Assembly: GCF_963676685.1 (NCBI RefSeq)
Contig: NC_092345.1
Location: 51,891,527-51,955,526, forward strand
Source: Mytilus edulis
Taxonomy: Eukaryota > Mollusca > Bivalvia > Mytilida > Mytilidae
DNA: 64,000 nt
Direction of reading: 5' to 3'
The position numbers and the translations under genes were made by a program. The notes below the pieces were generated by a model. The model saw nothing but the letters and a program-made list of their open reading frames with translations, was not told where the DNA came from and ran no database searches. This document shows positions 40,394 through 52,500 of the stretch, in pieces. Position 1 is the stretch's first letter; each line of letters opens with the position of its first letter.

Positions 40394-42850
40394 GCTACAC
40401 AAGCACTGTCAAATTAAATGCTATATCACGGTAAAAAAAAAGAGACGAAAGATACAAGAGGGACAGTCAAACTCAAAAATCGAAAATAAACTGACAACGC
40501 CATGGCTAAAAATGAAAAGACAAACAGACAAACAATAGTACACATGTCACAACATAGAAAACTAAAGAATAAGCAACACGAACCCCACCAAAAACTAGGG
40601 GTGATCTCAGGTGCTCCGGGAGGGCAAGCAGACCCTGCTCTACATGTGATACCCGTCGTGTTGCTCGTGTTATAACAAATCCGGTAAATAGTCTAATTCG
40701 GTAGGTCACATTCATGAAAGGGAAGGGGATTGTAGTTACGACGGAAGGAACATATCTGATATCATTTGTGAAACGGTTATTCCATAACGGTCAACCAACT
40801 CGTGGTGGCATCTTTAAAATTTACGAAGGGATGATTTCAACTTCACCTTGTGGAACTCTTGGCTTGATAGCTTCTTGGTGAGCAGTAACCCTCTATCAAG
40901 AAAATTATGATAGGAAATGTAATCACGGGAATATCGTATCAATTGGGAGATGTATACCCCGTATGCAGGTGCTGCTGCAATGTTGCTACTTAGAAATGAA
41001 AAGTTCACAATTGGAAAGCTGAAATCATCTCTTTTATCGTAAAGTGTTGTTTTCAACCGACCCTCATTGTCAATTTCTAGATGTAAGTCAAGATATGAGG
41101 CCGACTTAACTGTATCTGTTGTATCCTTTATCTCTAGTTCGATGGGATAGATGCGTGCACCATAGTCACCAAATTTTGAATTATTTAGTGAAAGAACGTC
41201 ATCTATATAGCGGGAAGATGAGTTAAAGGATATTGCTAACAAGAAGATCCTGTATGAAGTCAGCCTCATAATAATAAAAAAAACAAGTCGACAAGAAGAG
41301 TGACACAATTGGTTCCCATCGGAATGCCGACAGTCTGTTGAAAACACGACCTCCGAACGTAACAGATATGTTGTCAGTCAAGAAATCAAGCATCTTCATA
41401 ATTTCAGTTTCAATCTGAGTGATCCTTTACAAAGTAGAATTTATCCCTCCCGGAGACAAGATGCTTGTGTCTACGTTGGCCATTCTTTTTTATGAAACAA
41501 AGCAATACCAACTATTTCAATTGTGTTTTAGTTTGGAACGTGGAATACTTGTGTAAAGTGTAGAAAAATCAAATGTTTCATTACTTTTACAAGATGAAAG
41601 AGAGTTAGCTTGTATGTACCCTAAAAGATCTTTGGAATTTTTAAGTATCAATATCTGATTCACGCCACCTCTACAATAACTTTGAAGCCCGTCTTTGATT
41701 GCTGGTAAATAAAGGCAACAGTAGTATACCGCTGTTCAAAACTCATAAATCCATGGACAAAAAACAAAATCGGGGTAACAAACTAAAACCGAGGTAAAAT
41801 AGATGTTAATAATGGAGAAAGAGGTTTCGTTGAGCACTTGGAAGACCCAGCAATATACCGTTGTTTGTAAGGACACTTATGTAGTTTAGGTTTCCAATAC
41901 AGTGATGGAAGATCCAGTTCTTCATCTTTGGTTGAAATTCCAAAGGAACATAGAACAGACCTATGATTATCCAGGATTTCCTCTTTTGTAAGTGTTGTGA
42001 GGGTATATGTTTCCAAGTGAATTGTCAATACCTTATTCATTTATCAAGCAGTTAATGTAACGAGTTTTCCACACAAAAAAATTGTTGTTTGGGGCTTTAT
42101 CTGCGGAAACAAAAACATATGTGTCATGGAGGTAGGTTAAGTGTTTTGCAACATTTGGGTCTTTAAAGATTGGTGTAGTATCGGCATTGATAGACCCATT
42201 CGGTTTCTTAATTCTGATTTGTATCAACGACCTCGCTACCTTAATCCATTAAAAAAAAATGTCTTCGTCTTCTTTCTCGCGCTTAGCTCATTATGCCTGG
42301 CATAATCCTCGACTGAATCCGTCAAAATTTTGAAGAGGTATTTCCAATTGATGGATTTAAGCTCACGATATTTCGGACCTTTCGATAACACATTTCGCAG
42401 GGAAGTGTTATTGACAATGTTGAGGTCACCGGTAATAACGTGGCCAGCCGGATTATAAGTTTAGACTTGAAGTCGTCAATATTGAGATCCTGCAAAACGT
42501 GTTTGTAATTGAAAATTTTAGTTGCAATAGGTTTGATATAGGTATAAGAAATGATTGGTACAACCTGATCTTTGAAATAAGGAGGTATTTTCGATTGAAC
42601 TAATTTATGATGAAGGATATTGTCTAAGTTGACGCCATCGAGACCTTTGTTGGCAAAGGAAGGATTAAGAAAAGATCGTTTCTCTTTAAATATACTGTTA
42701 TATTCAGCCTAATCTTACTATCTCGCTTCAAGCATTGTCACATTAAATTCTAAATCACGGTAATATTTTTTTATATTCAGCCTAGTCTGACTATCTCGCT
42801 TCAAGCGCTGTCGCATTAAATGCTAAATCACGGTAATATACTGGTATAAC
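40394..42850 (-). mobile_element. Penelope-like element family 1, copy A, broken, with terminal repeats
   Basis: The reading frame (minus) runs from about 42,720 to 40,814 but is split by frameshifts (near 42,035 and in 41,360-41,700). An inserted dispersed repeat also breaks it at about 41,705-41,800. Landmarks in order: LRNVLSKGPKY, DTYVFVSADKAPNN, LYWKPKLHKCPYKQRYIAG, FDFSTLYTSIP, RYIDDVLSLNN and SYLDLHLEIDN. The word TTAAATGCTA-ATCACGGTAA flanks both ends (40,410-40,432; two units at 42,740-42,840), like the pseudo-LTRs known for Penelope-like elements. No GIY-YIG endonuclease is visible. Confidence 0.8.
40814..41347 (-). pseudogene. Reverse transcriptase palm/thumb part of Penelope-like copy A
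   Basis: Longest open piece of the broken copy. It contains SSRYIDDVLSLNNSKFGDY (catalytic YIDD) and SYLDLHLEIDNEGRLKTTLY, ending SSLRKF and stop. Its first 50 residues are out of frame relative to the family, so the frame is restored only from the FNSSSRYIDD block on. Confidence 0.7.
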
Positions 42851-43440
42851 GAATATATATTTGGTTGTGTTAACGTTGGTGCATAACCTGTACACGTCAC
42901 TACCAAAGGCATTCATACAATTATTGATAAGATTTGGTATGATATCCTACGAGACAATAATTAATCAAAAGTTGCATGGGCACCGATGTAAACACTTGTC
43001 GAACCATGTATGTAATGAACATTAATTCATAATGATAAAAAAAAAATGACACCAACAATAAAAAGTAACGACGGAAAAACAAACAACAATAAGTTTAAAA
43101 GTTTTGCGCAACACTTAAAATCTTGAGCGCACAAACTTTAAAATTGTGTAATAAACTTTTAAAATTGTTTCAAATTTGCGCGAGCTGTTCGTTAATGATA
43201 AACCTCGGCAAACTAAAAAAAAAAAAAGAAAGAAAGAAAAACGAAAAACGAAAAAAAAATTCAACAAATAAGCCGTTGCGGCTTTATTGTAATTTGTACA
43301 CCTTCTGTTACATCTATCGAGATTCATTAATCGGTATTAAGATCTATCGAATAATATATATAACATCAGAAAAACCAAATATTATAAAACAATTATGTTT
43401 TTTTGGGGGTTGAATTTTGTTATTGATTAGTCACACAATA
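42851..43440. other. Short intergenic stretch before the Cache-protein gene
   Basis: Contains an A-rich, GAAAG-type low-complexity run at 43,217-43,260 that yields overlapping chance frames on both strands. 42,850-42,900 shares GAATATATATTTGGTTGTGT-like sequence with the small ORF region at 39,298. Confidence 0.4.
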
Positions 43441-43444
43441 ACAT

Positions 43445-43453
43445 TATATATAC
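43445..43453 (+). promoter_or_regulatory. Candidate TATA box of the Cache-protein gene
   Basis: TATATATA about 35 bp upstream of the first ATG. If used, the 5' untranslated leader would be only a few bases. Plausible but unproven in AT-rich DNA. Confidence 0.25.
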
Positions 43454-43483
43454 CACGACATTTCTTGCGTTGCAGTTCAGCAG

Positions 43484-43550
43484 ATGACAATGTCTGTTAT
43501 AAATAGATTTTTATATCTTGTTATTTGTGGCATTGTAACCGCAGACTATC
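43484..43550 (+). CDS. Cache-protein exon 1: signal peptide
   Basis: ATG ACA ATG gives two in-frame starts (43,484 and 43,490). A hydrophobic core FLYLVICGIV is followed by TADY, a plausible signal peptidase site. The donor is C|GTAAGT, phase 1, matching exon 2, whose frame opens with the completed codon His then VKNDN. The following intron is 6.8 kb. Confidence 0.75.
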
Positions 43551-46500
43551 GTAAGTTATCATTTCTACTTTGATTAACACTAAATAGCGTGACTACAAAC
43601 GTAGATATTTGCACATTATAGAACAGCTTTCTTGTTAATATGCATAACATTTTAAATGTCGACCTCTTCTTTCTTAAACCGTAAATTTATACATGAAAAT
43701 TGTTGTCCTTATATGAACCATCAACTGTGTTCATATTTTTTGGTAGTGGTGTCAGTATAAGTATGGTACACGAGATGGCACATTACACATTTTAGAAAAT
43801 TATTCGATACCGATGCTTACACATACAGCTATACCCACAGGTAACCTTTTTCATAAGGTTCATCTTAATATCCATCCGCTCCACAGAGAGTCATATAGTT
43901 AACAAACATATCACAACCACATCAAAGCTTAAGGCTTCTTCTGAACATTTGAAAGTCCCTACTATGTATTGGCTACCTAAACTTCACAAAAAAACATTTA
44001 CATATCGTTTCATCTCGGCCTCTAGTAAGTGTTCTACTACTAATCTGTCATTGCTTTAAACAAGCTCATTTACTACTATTAAAGAGCTTATCATAAACTA
44101 TTGTAATAAAATATATGAACATAGTGGTATAAACCATTTTTGGAGTGTAAACAATTCTTTGAATGTTTTAGATAAATTATGTGCTTTTGATGGTCCTTTT
44201 GATTCTGTTGACAGTTTTGATTTTTCTACTCTTTACACTACACTTCCACACTATCTTATTAAACCAAAGTTTTCCTAATTAATTAAATGGTCGTTTGGTA
44301 AAGCTGAATGCAAATATATTTGCTGCAACTCATTTAAAGCCTTCTTCTCGAATGAGAAAGGTAAATCTGCTAGATACACTTACTGGAGGTGTGATGAGAT
44401 GATTGAAGCTGTTAATTTTCTCCTTGATAATATTAATGTACGTTTCGGCAACAAAGTTTATCGACAGGTTGTAGGTATCTCCATGGGCAGTAATTGTGCC
44501 CCTTTAATATCAGACTTGTTTTTTGTACTGTAACGAATCGCAGTTCATGACTAAACTCAGTAAAGACCCGTCGAAATTGCATTTAATTGATAAATTCAAC
44601 AACACTTACCGTTATCTTGATGATATTTTTTCGTTAAATAATCAAGAATTTTCTCAATATACTGCTGAAATTAAAACCAAGCAACTTACTTTAAATAAAT
44701 CAAATTTATACGGTTATAACTGTCCTTTCCTAGATCTAAATATTTCGGTTTCAAACGGGAAACTCCACACTATTTTTTACGACAAAGGGATGATTTTTCG
44801 TTCCCTATTGTTAATCTTCCATTGTTAGATAGTGATGTTCCTTTAGAACCATCTTACGGTGTTTATATTTCTTAGCTCGTTCGCTACGCCCGTGTCTGTT
44901 GTGACGTTTTTAATTTTAACGAACGCAATCTATGTATTACTAGTGAATTATTTAACCAGGGATATCGTTACCATAAATTACTTAAAATCTTTACTAAATT
45001 TTTCCATAGATATAAAGATTTGGTTTTGAAGTTTGGTTGTACCTGTAGAAAACTTATTTCAAACGGGATAGCACCTCCTCATTTTTACGGAAATGTTGTT
45101 AACCGTGCCCGGAAATTTAGAAATGATCCTTGTAAACTTATCGCTCCTTTTAATAAACTTATTCTAAAAGGTTACCAATTCAACACTGTAATAAGATCAT
45201 TGAAATTGTTTTTATTGGTTTAAATATTGATTTTGTTATCAGTAAATTAAAAGCAAACTAAATATTACTAGTATGATATATACATATACACATTCATGTT
45301 ATCTTCAATCTGTCGATACCTGTAACTGGCATTGCACAAGGTCATGTTTTTCTCTGACTGTTTATGACGTCTTTACACTAAATCCATTGGATGCTGGATG
45401 TATACGGATTGGTATTTTAGTCTTAGATGCATGATTTTTTTATTAGTTGTTAGTGGCTTTGAACTAGCTGTCAGATAACTGCGAATACTCTCAGATCTGT
45501 TCCTAGTGTCTTTTTGTTGTCGGGATGTACAAGTACCCGTCCACGTCCATTTGTATTTTTGTCCATCTGATGAGTTAAGCCTTTTTCAACTGATTTTTAT
45601 AGTTCGTTCTTATGTTGTACTGTTATACCACTGTCCAAGGTTAGAGGGAGAGTTGGGATCCCGCTAACATCTTTAACCCCGCCACATGATTTATGTATGT
45701 GCCTGTCCCAAGTCAGGAGCCTGTAATCCAGTGGTTGTCGTTTGTTTCTGTGTTACATATTTGTTTTTCGTTCAATTTTTTATTTAAATAAGGCCGTTTG
45801 TTTTCTCGTTTGAATTGTTTTACATTGTCATATCGGGGCCTTTTATAGCTGACTATGCGGTATCGGCCTTGCTCATTGTTGAAGGCCGTACGGTGACCTA
45901 TAGTTGTTAATGTCTGTGTCATTTTGTTCTCTTGGACAGTTGTCTCATTGGCAATCATACCACATCTTCTTTTTTATAATGACCATCGGCAGTCACAAAG
46001 TGTATATTAAACTTTTTGCTTTCAATTTCAATTTAAAATACTGTATAATTTTTGTTTATATTGGCGAGTTTTGAATGTTTCTATTGGCCACTCGATATCT
46101 CTCGGCCGGAAGTCAGAATAAAATTATTGGAACCTCTCGAACTTTTCGATCATTTATGGTTCATTTATACAGGTAGTTATCTAGTAGACGTCTTTGATAC
46201 GGCCCCTCTATGGATAGGCTACATTGTGACATTGTATATTTCAATAATCAAAGTAAATTGGAAAGTAAAACAATAAAGACTAAATTTCAGTCAAAAAATC
46301 GTTTAGATATCAGAACCTATTTGCCTTTTCACAAAACATATGCGTATTCAAGTATAATGATAACGCAATTATATAATGCATGCTTTGAGACGGTCCCTCT
46401 ACTCGTTGTTTAAGTAGTATTAATAAACCTGGGAATAATTTATTGACATACAATGACCCAGAATAAACTGATTATTTCTGAACATTTAACATTTGAGATG

Positions 46501-49500
46501 GGAATAATTCATTGCCATACAATGACCCAGAATAAACTGATTATTTCTGAACATTTAACATTTGAGATTTTATAAAATTAGTATTTCAACCATAGCATGC
46601 GAAAATATCGGAAAGCATGAAGAAAATTAGGAAAACGATATTTCTGTTAAAAATATTTATCTATTAAAAATCGGATATACAGTGGTCGGAGAGCAGAAAA
46701 GATAATCAAACAAAAAGGTTTTTATGTAAAAAAAATGTATAATTTCATTAGTAAATACTTCCAGACTAAGAGAATATTTATTGTCAGATTATTAACTTAA
46801 AGGTTAAACTGACATGGTTGAATTTATTCCTAATATATTTATAGAATATCATCAAAATTGTAATTGTATACATGCATTATGTCTCACATGTTTGATCAGT
46901 CATTACATTTATAAAAATCATTTGTAACGTATGAACACCAATGAGCAGGGATGCGTACTCATATTTGCTAAATATCTAAATTTAAGATGGCCGTGAATAA
47001 AATATTATACTTGCGTGGTTTCAATTCACAATGATCTTACATCTTTGCATCTTACAAAAAACGTAATTAATGTTTTACAATAATCATAACAAAATTAATA
47101 TTCATCATGATGTCAATTGTTTTATACTGTTTCAGTAAGGATTTAAAAGTCAGTGCTTATCTTTTGTATAGCAATATATATTCATAATCGTTAAAAAGAG
47201 ATTCATTTGATCAATAAAATGTCCATCCGTAAATATTTGACATTTGTGTTTATTGATATTATATTCAAGTTATTGTCGGAAAAAGTTCACTGAAAGGAAT
47301 GCATGTTTTATTAGTTCAACCTTATAGCATCTAAATATTTGTACTATCATGGTACGGTTTTGAAAATTGTATTCCATCAATTATTGATCACTGTGTTTAC
47401 AAGCTATCCTACAAGTCTTGATTCATTCGCATTTTACATCAACCTGTTCACCTGCACCCTCACTATCGGTTTGCGTTCACAAAAATAATGGATAAAAATG
47501 TCAAAGAATCCGGAGTCAAAACACTTGAATTTGGTAGTTTGACATCCGAATTTAACTATTAGATTATTATATGTGATGATGCAAATGTGTGTTCTTATCG
47601 AAAGAGGGACGAAAGATACCAAAGGGACAGTCAAACTCATAAATCTAAAACGAACTGACAACGCCATGGCTAAAAATGAAAAAGACAAACAGAAAAACTA
47701 TAGTACACATGACACAACATAGAAAACTAAACAATAAACAACACGAACCCCACCAAAAACTAGGGGTGATCTCAGGTGCTCCGGAAGGGTAAGCAGATCC
47801 TGCTCCACATGTGGCACCCGTCGTGTTGCTTATGTGATTACAAATCCGGTAAATAGTCTAATTCGGTAGGTCACATTCATGAAAGGGAAGGGAATTGTAG
47901 TTACGACGTAAGGAACATATCCGATATCATTTGTGAAACGGTTATTCCATAACGGTCAACCAACTCGTGATGGCGTCCTTAAAATTTACGAAGGGATGAT
48001 TTCAACTTCACCATTTGGAACTCTTGGTTTAACAGCTTCCATGTGAGCAGTAACCCTCTATCAAGAAAATCATGATAGGAAATTCAAGCACGGGAATATC
48101 GTATCAATTGGGAGATATATACCCCGTATGCAGGTGCTGCTGGAATGTTGCTACTTAGAAATGGAAAGTTCACAATTGGAAAGCTGAAATCATCTCTTTT
48201 GTCGTAAAGTTTTGTTTTCAACCGACCCTCATTGTCAATTTCTAGATGTAAGTCAAGATATGAAGCCGACTTAACTGTATCTGTAGTATCCTTTATCTCC
48301 AATTCGATGGGATAGATGCGTTCCACATAGTCACCAAATTTTGAATTGTTTAGTGAAAGAACGTCATCTATATAGCGGAAAGATGAGTTAAAGGATATTG
48401 CTAACTTCTTATCTTTCTTCCTAAGAAGTTCCTGCATAAAGTCAGCCTCATAATAATAAAGAAACAAGTCCGCAAGTAGAGGGGCACAGTTTGTTCCCAT
48501 TGGGATGCCGACAGTCTGTTGAAAAACACGTCCTCCGAAAGTTACAAATATGTTGTCAATCAAGAAATCAAGCATCTTGATAATATCGGTTTCAGAGAAT
48601 TTTTTGTTTGAATCAGAGTGATTCTTTACAAAGTATGATTTATCCCTTCCTAAGACAAGATACTTGTATCTACGTTGGCCATTCTTTTTTGTGAAGCAAA
48701 GTAATACCAACTCTTTCAATTTGTCTTTAAGTTTGGAATGTGGAATACTTGTGTAAAGAGTAGAAAAGTCAAATGTTTTAATACTGTTACAAGAGGAAAG
48801 AGAGTTAGATTGTATGTCCTCTAAAAGATCTTTGGAATTTTTAAGTATCCACATCTGATTCACGCCACCTCTAGAATAGGCAGTTTAGTGAAAGTATCAG
48901 AGCGTATGCTTTTATTTACTATTTCTTGCACAGAAACACCACGTTCATGTATAAATATTAATTTCTAACGGGAATGCGAATTTTTGCTTTTCTTATATAA
49001 ATTCAGGACACGGCAGTAAAAGCTTGACATGTGACTTTTAAGCACGGTCATCATTGCTTATGGTATATTGAACTCTAGCTGTTTCTCTTTTGTTTTCTTT
49101 TTTGAGTCATTGTCCTTTTAAAAACTTTGACATTTTCGAAATGCCAAGGATTTTTTAGCTTAGCTTCGTAATATATTTCGACTTTTTATTTTTATTTGAG
49201 TGTCACTGATGATTCTTTGTAGACTTAACTCGCGTCTGGCGTACAACATGTTTTTCCTGCTATCTTTTTACATCTACATGTCTTTTTATATGTCCTTTTG
49301 AGAGTATATTCTGAAAATGAGATATTCCTCGAAACCAAGTTTCCCTCCAGAGTATTTGGAATGATTTATGTAAAATCATTTAATCCTTCAATTTTTAGAT
49401 GTTTTGTGAGACCAAAATAAGTCTCTATATAAGAGGTCCAATGAAGCTGGTGTGCTACTCTCAACTGAGAAAAATATACGAAAACTTAGGGGGAGGGTTG

Positions 49501-52500
49501 GGATACCGCTATAATGTTTAACCCCGCCACATTCTGTATATATGTGTCTGTCCCAAGTCAGGAGCCTGTAATTCAGTAGTTGTCGTTTGTTTATGTGTTA
49601 CATATTTGTTTTTCGTTCAATTTTTATACATAAATTATGCCGTTAGTTTTCTTGTTTGAATTGTTTTACATTGTCATTTCGGGGCCTTTTATAGCTGACT
49701 ATACGGTTTGGGCGTCGCTCATTGTTGAAGACGTACGGTGACCTATAGTGGTTAATTTCTGTGTTATGTTGGTCTCTTTGGGAGAGTTGTCTCATTTACA
49801 ATCATACCACATCTTCTGTTTTTATGTTTAAATTTATCTATACAACATCTATCATAAGTACAGACAACTTAAATAACGAGTCGAGAATATGAAGGCATCC
49901 AGATTAAAAAGCAAACTGAAAATTCATATTGCGATTGACCTGTGCAATTTGCATTATACATCCGGTTTATAGAAACTGGGATTTGCAATGGGATTATGAA
50001 AAAAATGATGTACAATCCCAAGTAATTGAAAATTCCAAATGAAATAGTCGAAATTAAAATATATATTCAAGTGATAGCTGTATATTCACAACTATTCAAC
50101 ATTGCTTTCAACTGACTTATGCAAAAATGAACACTTTTCCTCCAATTCAAAAGCAAACAAAAATTAAGCATTATTTTTTTGTTATCAGTCAGCAGTTTTA
50201 GGTTTACGTATTGCTTTTCTTTTTTGAAGAGAAAGCAAATTGTTCTTATTTTGAATGATCTGCTTTTTTTTTTTTTAGCTTTCTTAAGTAGCCGAGAACT
50301 AACCAATCTTTTTTGTGATTTTTTTAATTGTTTTATTCCATTTTGCAATTCTGATTTTACTTTTTGCATTCATATGAATTCACTTTCAATTACAGATGTG
50401 AAGAACGATAACATTTTTAGAGTGTTGGAGAAAATTGGAACGACTGCCAGCAGAGAAACTTGTACAAGTTTATCACCAGATGAAGAGTTAGATATTGCCG
50501 TAGATTTTACGAAGTGGGAAGAATATGCCGATTTAGCTATCTATAATTCAAACTACTTGTCAGCACAGATCCAGAAACACGGAGGATCACTAGAAACGTT
50601 TCATGAATCGCTCTGTCACGATCTAGTTACAAATTTAGTAGTAACAGCTAAACCTGAAATACTTAGCGGAGTTGTGGAATTTGCGCCAGGAGTTTTAAAA
50701 AATTATGAACTATTTGCAGCTTTTGCGGTAAATACTAATGGCACTGTGGAGTCGGTAGAGTTAGGAAGTTTCTATAATTACACAAACGATAGCCTGGTCA
50801 ACGAATGGTACAGTGTTCTAAGAGACCAAAACTACGAGAATGTGGCAATAGACCGCACTAAAACAACTTTCAGGTTATATTGTTTTACAAATATTTTCAA
50901 TTGATATCGTTCCATTTTGATATACAAAGAAGATGTCGTATGATTGCCAATGCATGATTGCCAATGTATGATTGCCAATGATTGGCAATGCTCTCAGCAA
51001 GAGACCAAAATGACACAACTATAGGTCACCGTACGGTCGTCAACAACGAACAAAGCCCATACCGCAAAGTCAGCTATAAAAGCACATTTATGAATGACTT
51101 GAAGGTGTTTCATTATAATTTATCCTTTATGGTGCCCCATGCTACTTACTGCTTTCACGAACGACGTGTTTCCAAAAGAAGAAAATACAAATTCACATGG
51201 ATCGATTAAAAATTAATCTAAATTTAAGATTTTTGTTGTTTCTCTCTCTTCTGAATGTTTATTTTTACTTCTTGTTTCTTTGTTACATGTGTCGTATAAC
51301 TCTGTAGTACGTATACTAAAGTGACTGAGTTGCTTGGCTTTGTTCCTTTGTATCGATAGGATTTGTCCGACACAAAGTGTGAATATCAGTTTGTTATTAT
51401 TGTTTATCTAATTATTAAAAAAGGAAAGCAATTTGAAGAATAAAAAATATGACAAAAACAATCATGGAATAAATCTTTCGTCTTCGAAGTAATAATGTAA
51501 TGTTTAAACTTGCCTTATCGATGTTTTTCCTCTTTATTTAGAAATGGAACCATTATAGAGGCAGACATTTTGGTCGCCCGGAGAGATGATGGTCATGTGA
51601 CTAAGCCATACTATGATTGCGGAGGAGGTTACGTCTGGATGTTTACCTACTCATCTCCTATCTTTGGGAGAAATAGAGACGGGTCACCTATTTTTAAGTA
51701 AGAAAACAAATATTGTTACATGTAATAGAAATAAGAAGATGTAAAATGAGTGCAAATGAAACAACTCTCCATCCAAGTCACAGTGTAAGAAGTAAGCCAA
51801 TGTAGGTCAATATATAGGTTCATACACGGATCCTTGGCTCACACCAAACACATATAGCCACTAAAGTCCACAAAATGACTTTTGAAAAAACAAATCAAGC
51901 CTGAAAACGAATAGTATAATCTTAAAAAAAACCCAACGAGAAACGAGAAATACGTTTAAACCTCCATCAACACGAGCTCAAGCTTTCTAAAAAGCTATGA
52001 ACTGCTTCTAATCTACCCCCATTGATTGCGTTATGATTCTAGTCTACCCAAATTGATTGCGTTGTATCATTCTAATCTACCCACATTGATTGCGTTCTAT
52101 AATTCCAATATACCCACGTTGATTGCGTTCTAGGATTTTAATCTACCCACATTGTTTGCGTTCTATGATTTCAATCTACCTACATCAGTTGCGTTCTATG
52201 TTTCTAATCAACCCCTATTATTTGCGTTGTATGATCCTAATCTACCCACATTGATTGCATTCTATGATTCTAGTCTACCCAAATTAATAGCGTTGTATGA
52301 TTCTAATCTATCTACATCGATTGCGTTCTATGTTTCGAATCAACCCCCATTGTTTGCGTTCTATGATTATAATCTACCCACAATGATTGCGTTCTAAGAT
52401 TTTAATCTACTATCATTTTTCTTTTAACAGAGGAGTAGCTACGATAGATATAGAGCTTACAGATAAAGACATTAATCAATGTGACCTTGGATATGACGAT

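Noticed and set aside
42710..42850. CRISPR-like direct repeats
   Set aside because: Only two or three diverged copies of TTAAATGCTAAATCACGG without regular spacers; they are the terminal repeats of a Penelope-like element in a eukaryotic genome.
46052..46413. Two overlapping plus-strand frames
   Set aside because: Slightly GC-richer but no recognisable domain, splice partner or conserved start.
50179..50395. Upstream extension of Cache-protein exon 2 as its own start
   Set aside because: The frame is open through the intron by chance; the acceptor TTACAG at 50,390-50,395 and the phase match to a signal-peptide exon at 43,484 are the better explanation.
52152..52397. 81-codon plus-strand frame with FYDSNLPT-like repeats
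   Set aside because: Same artefact from the other 33-bp minisatellite.
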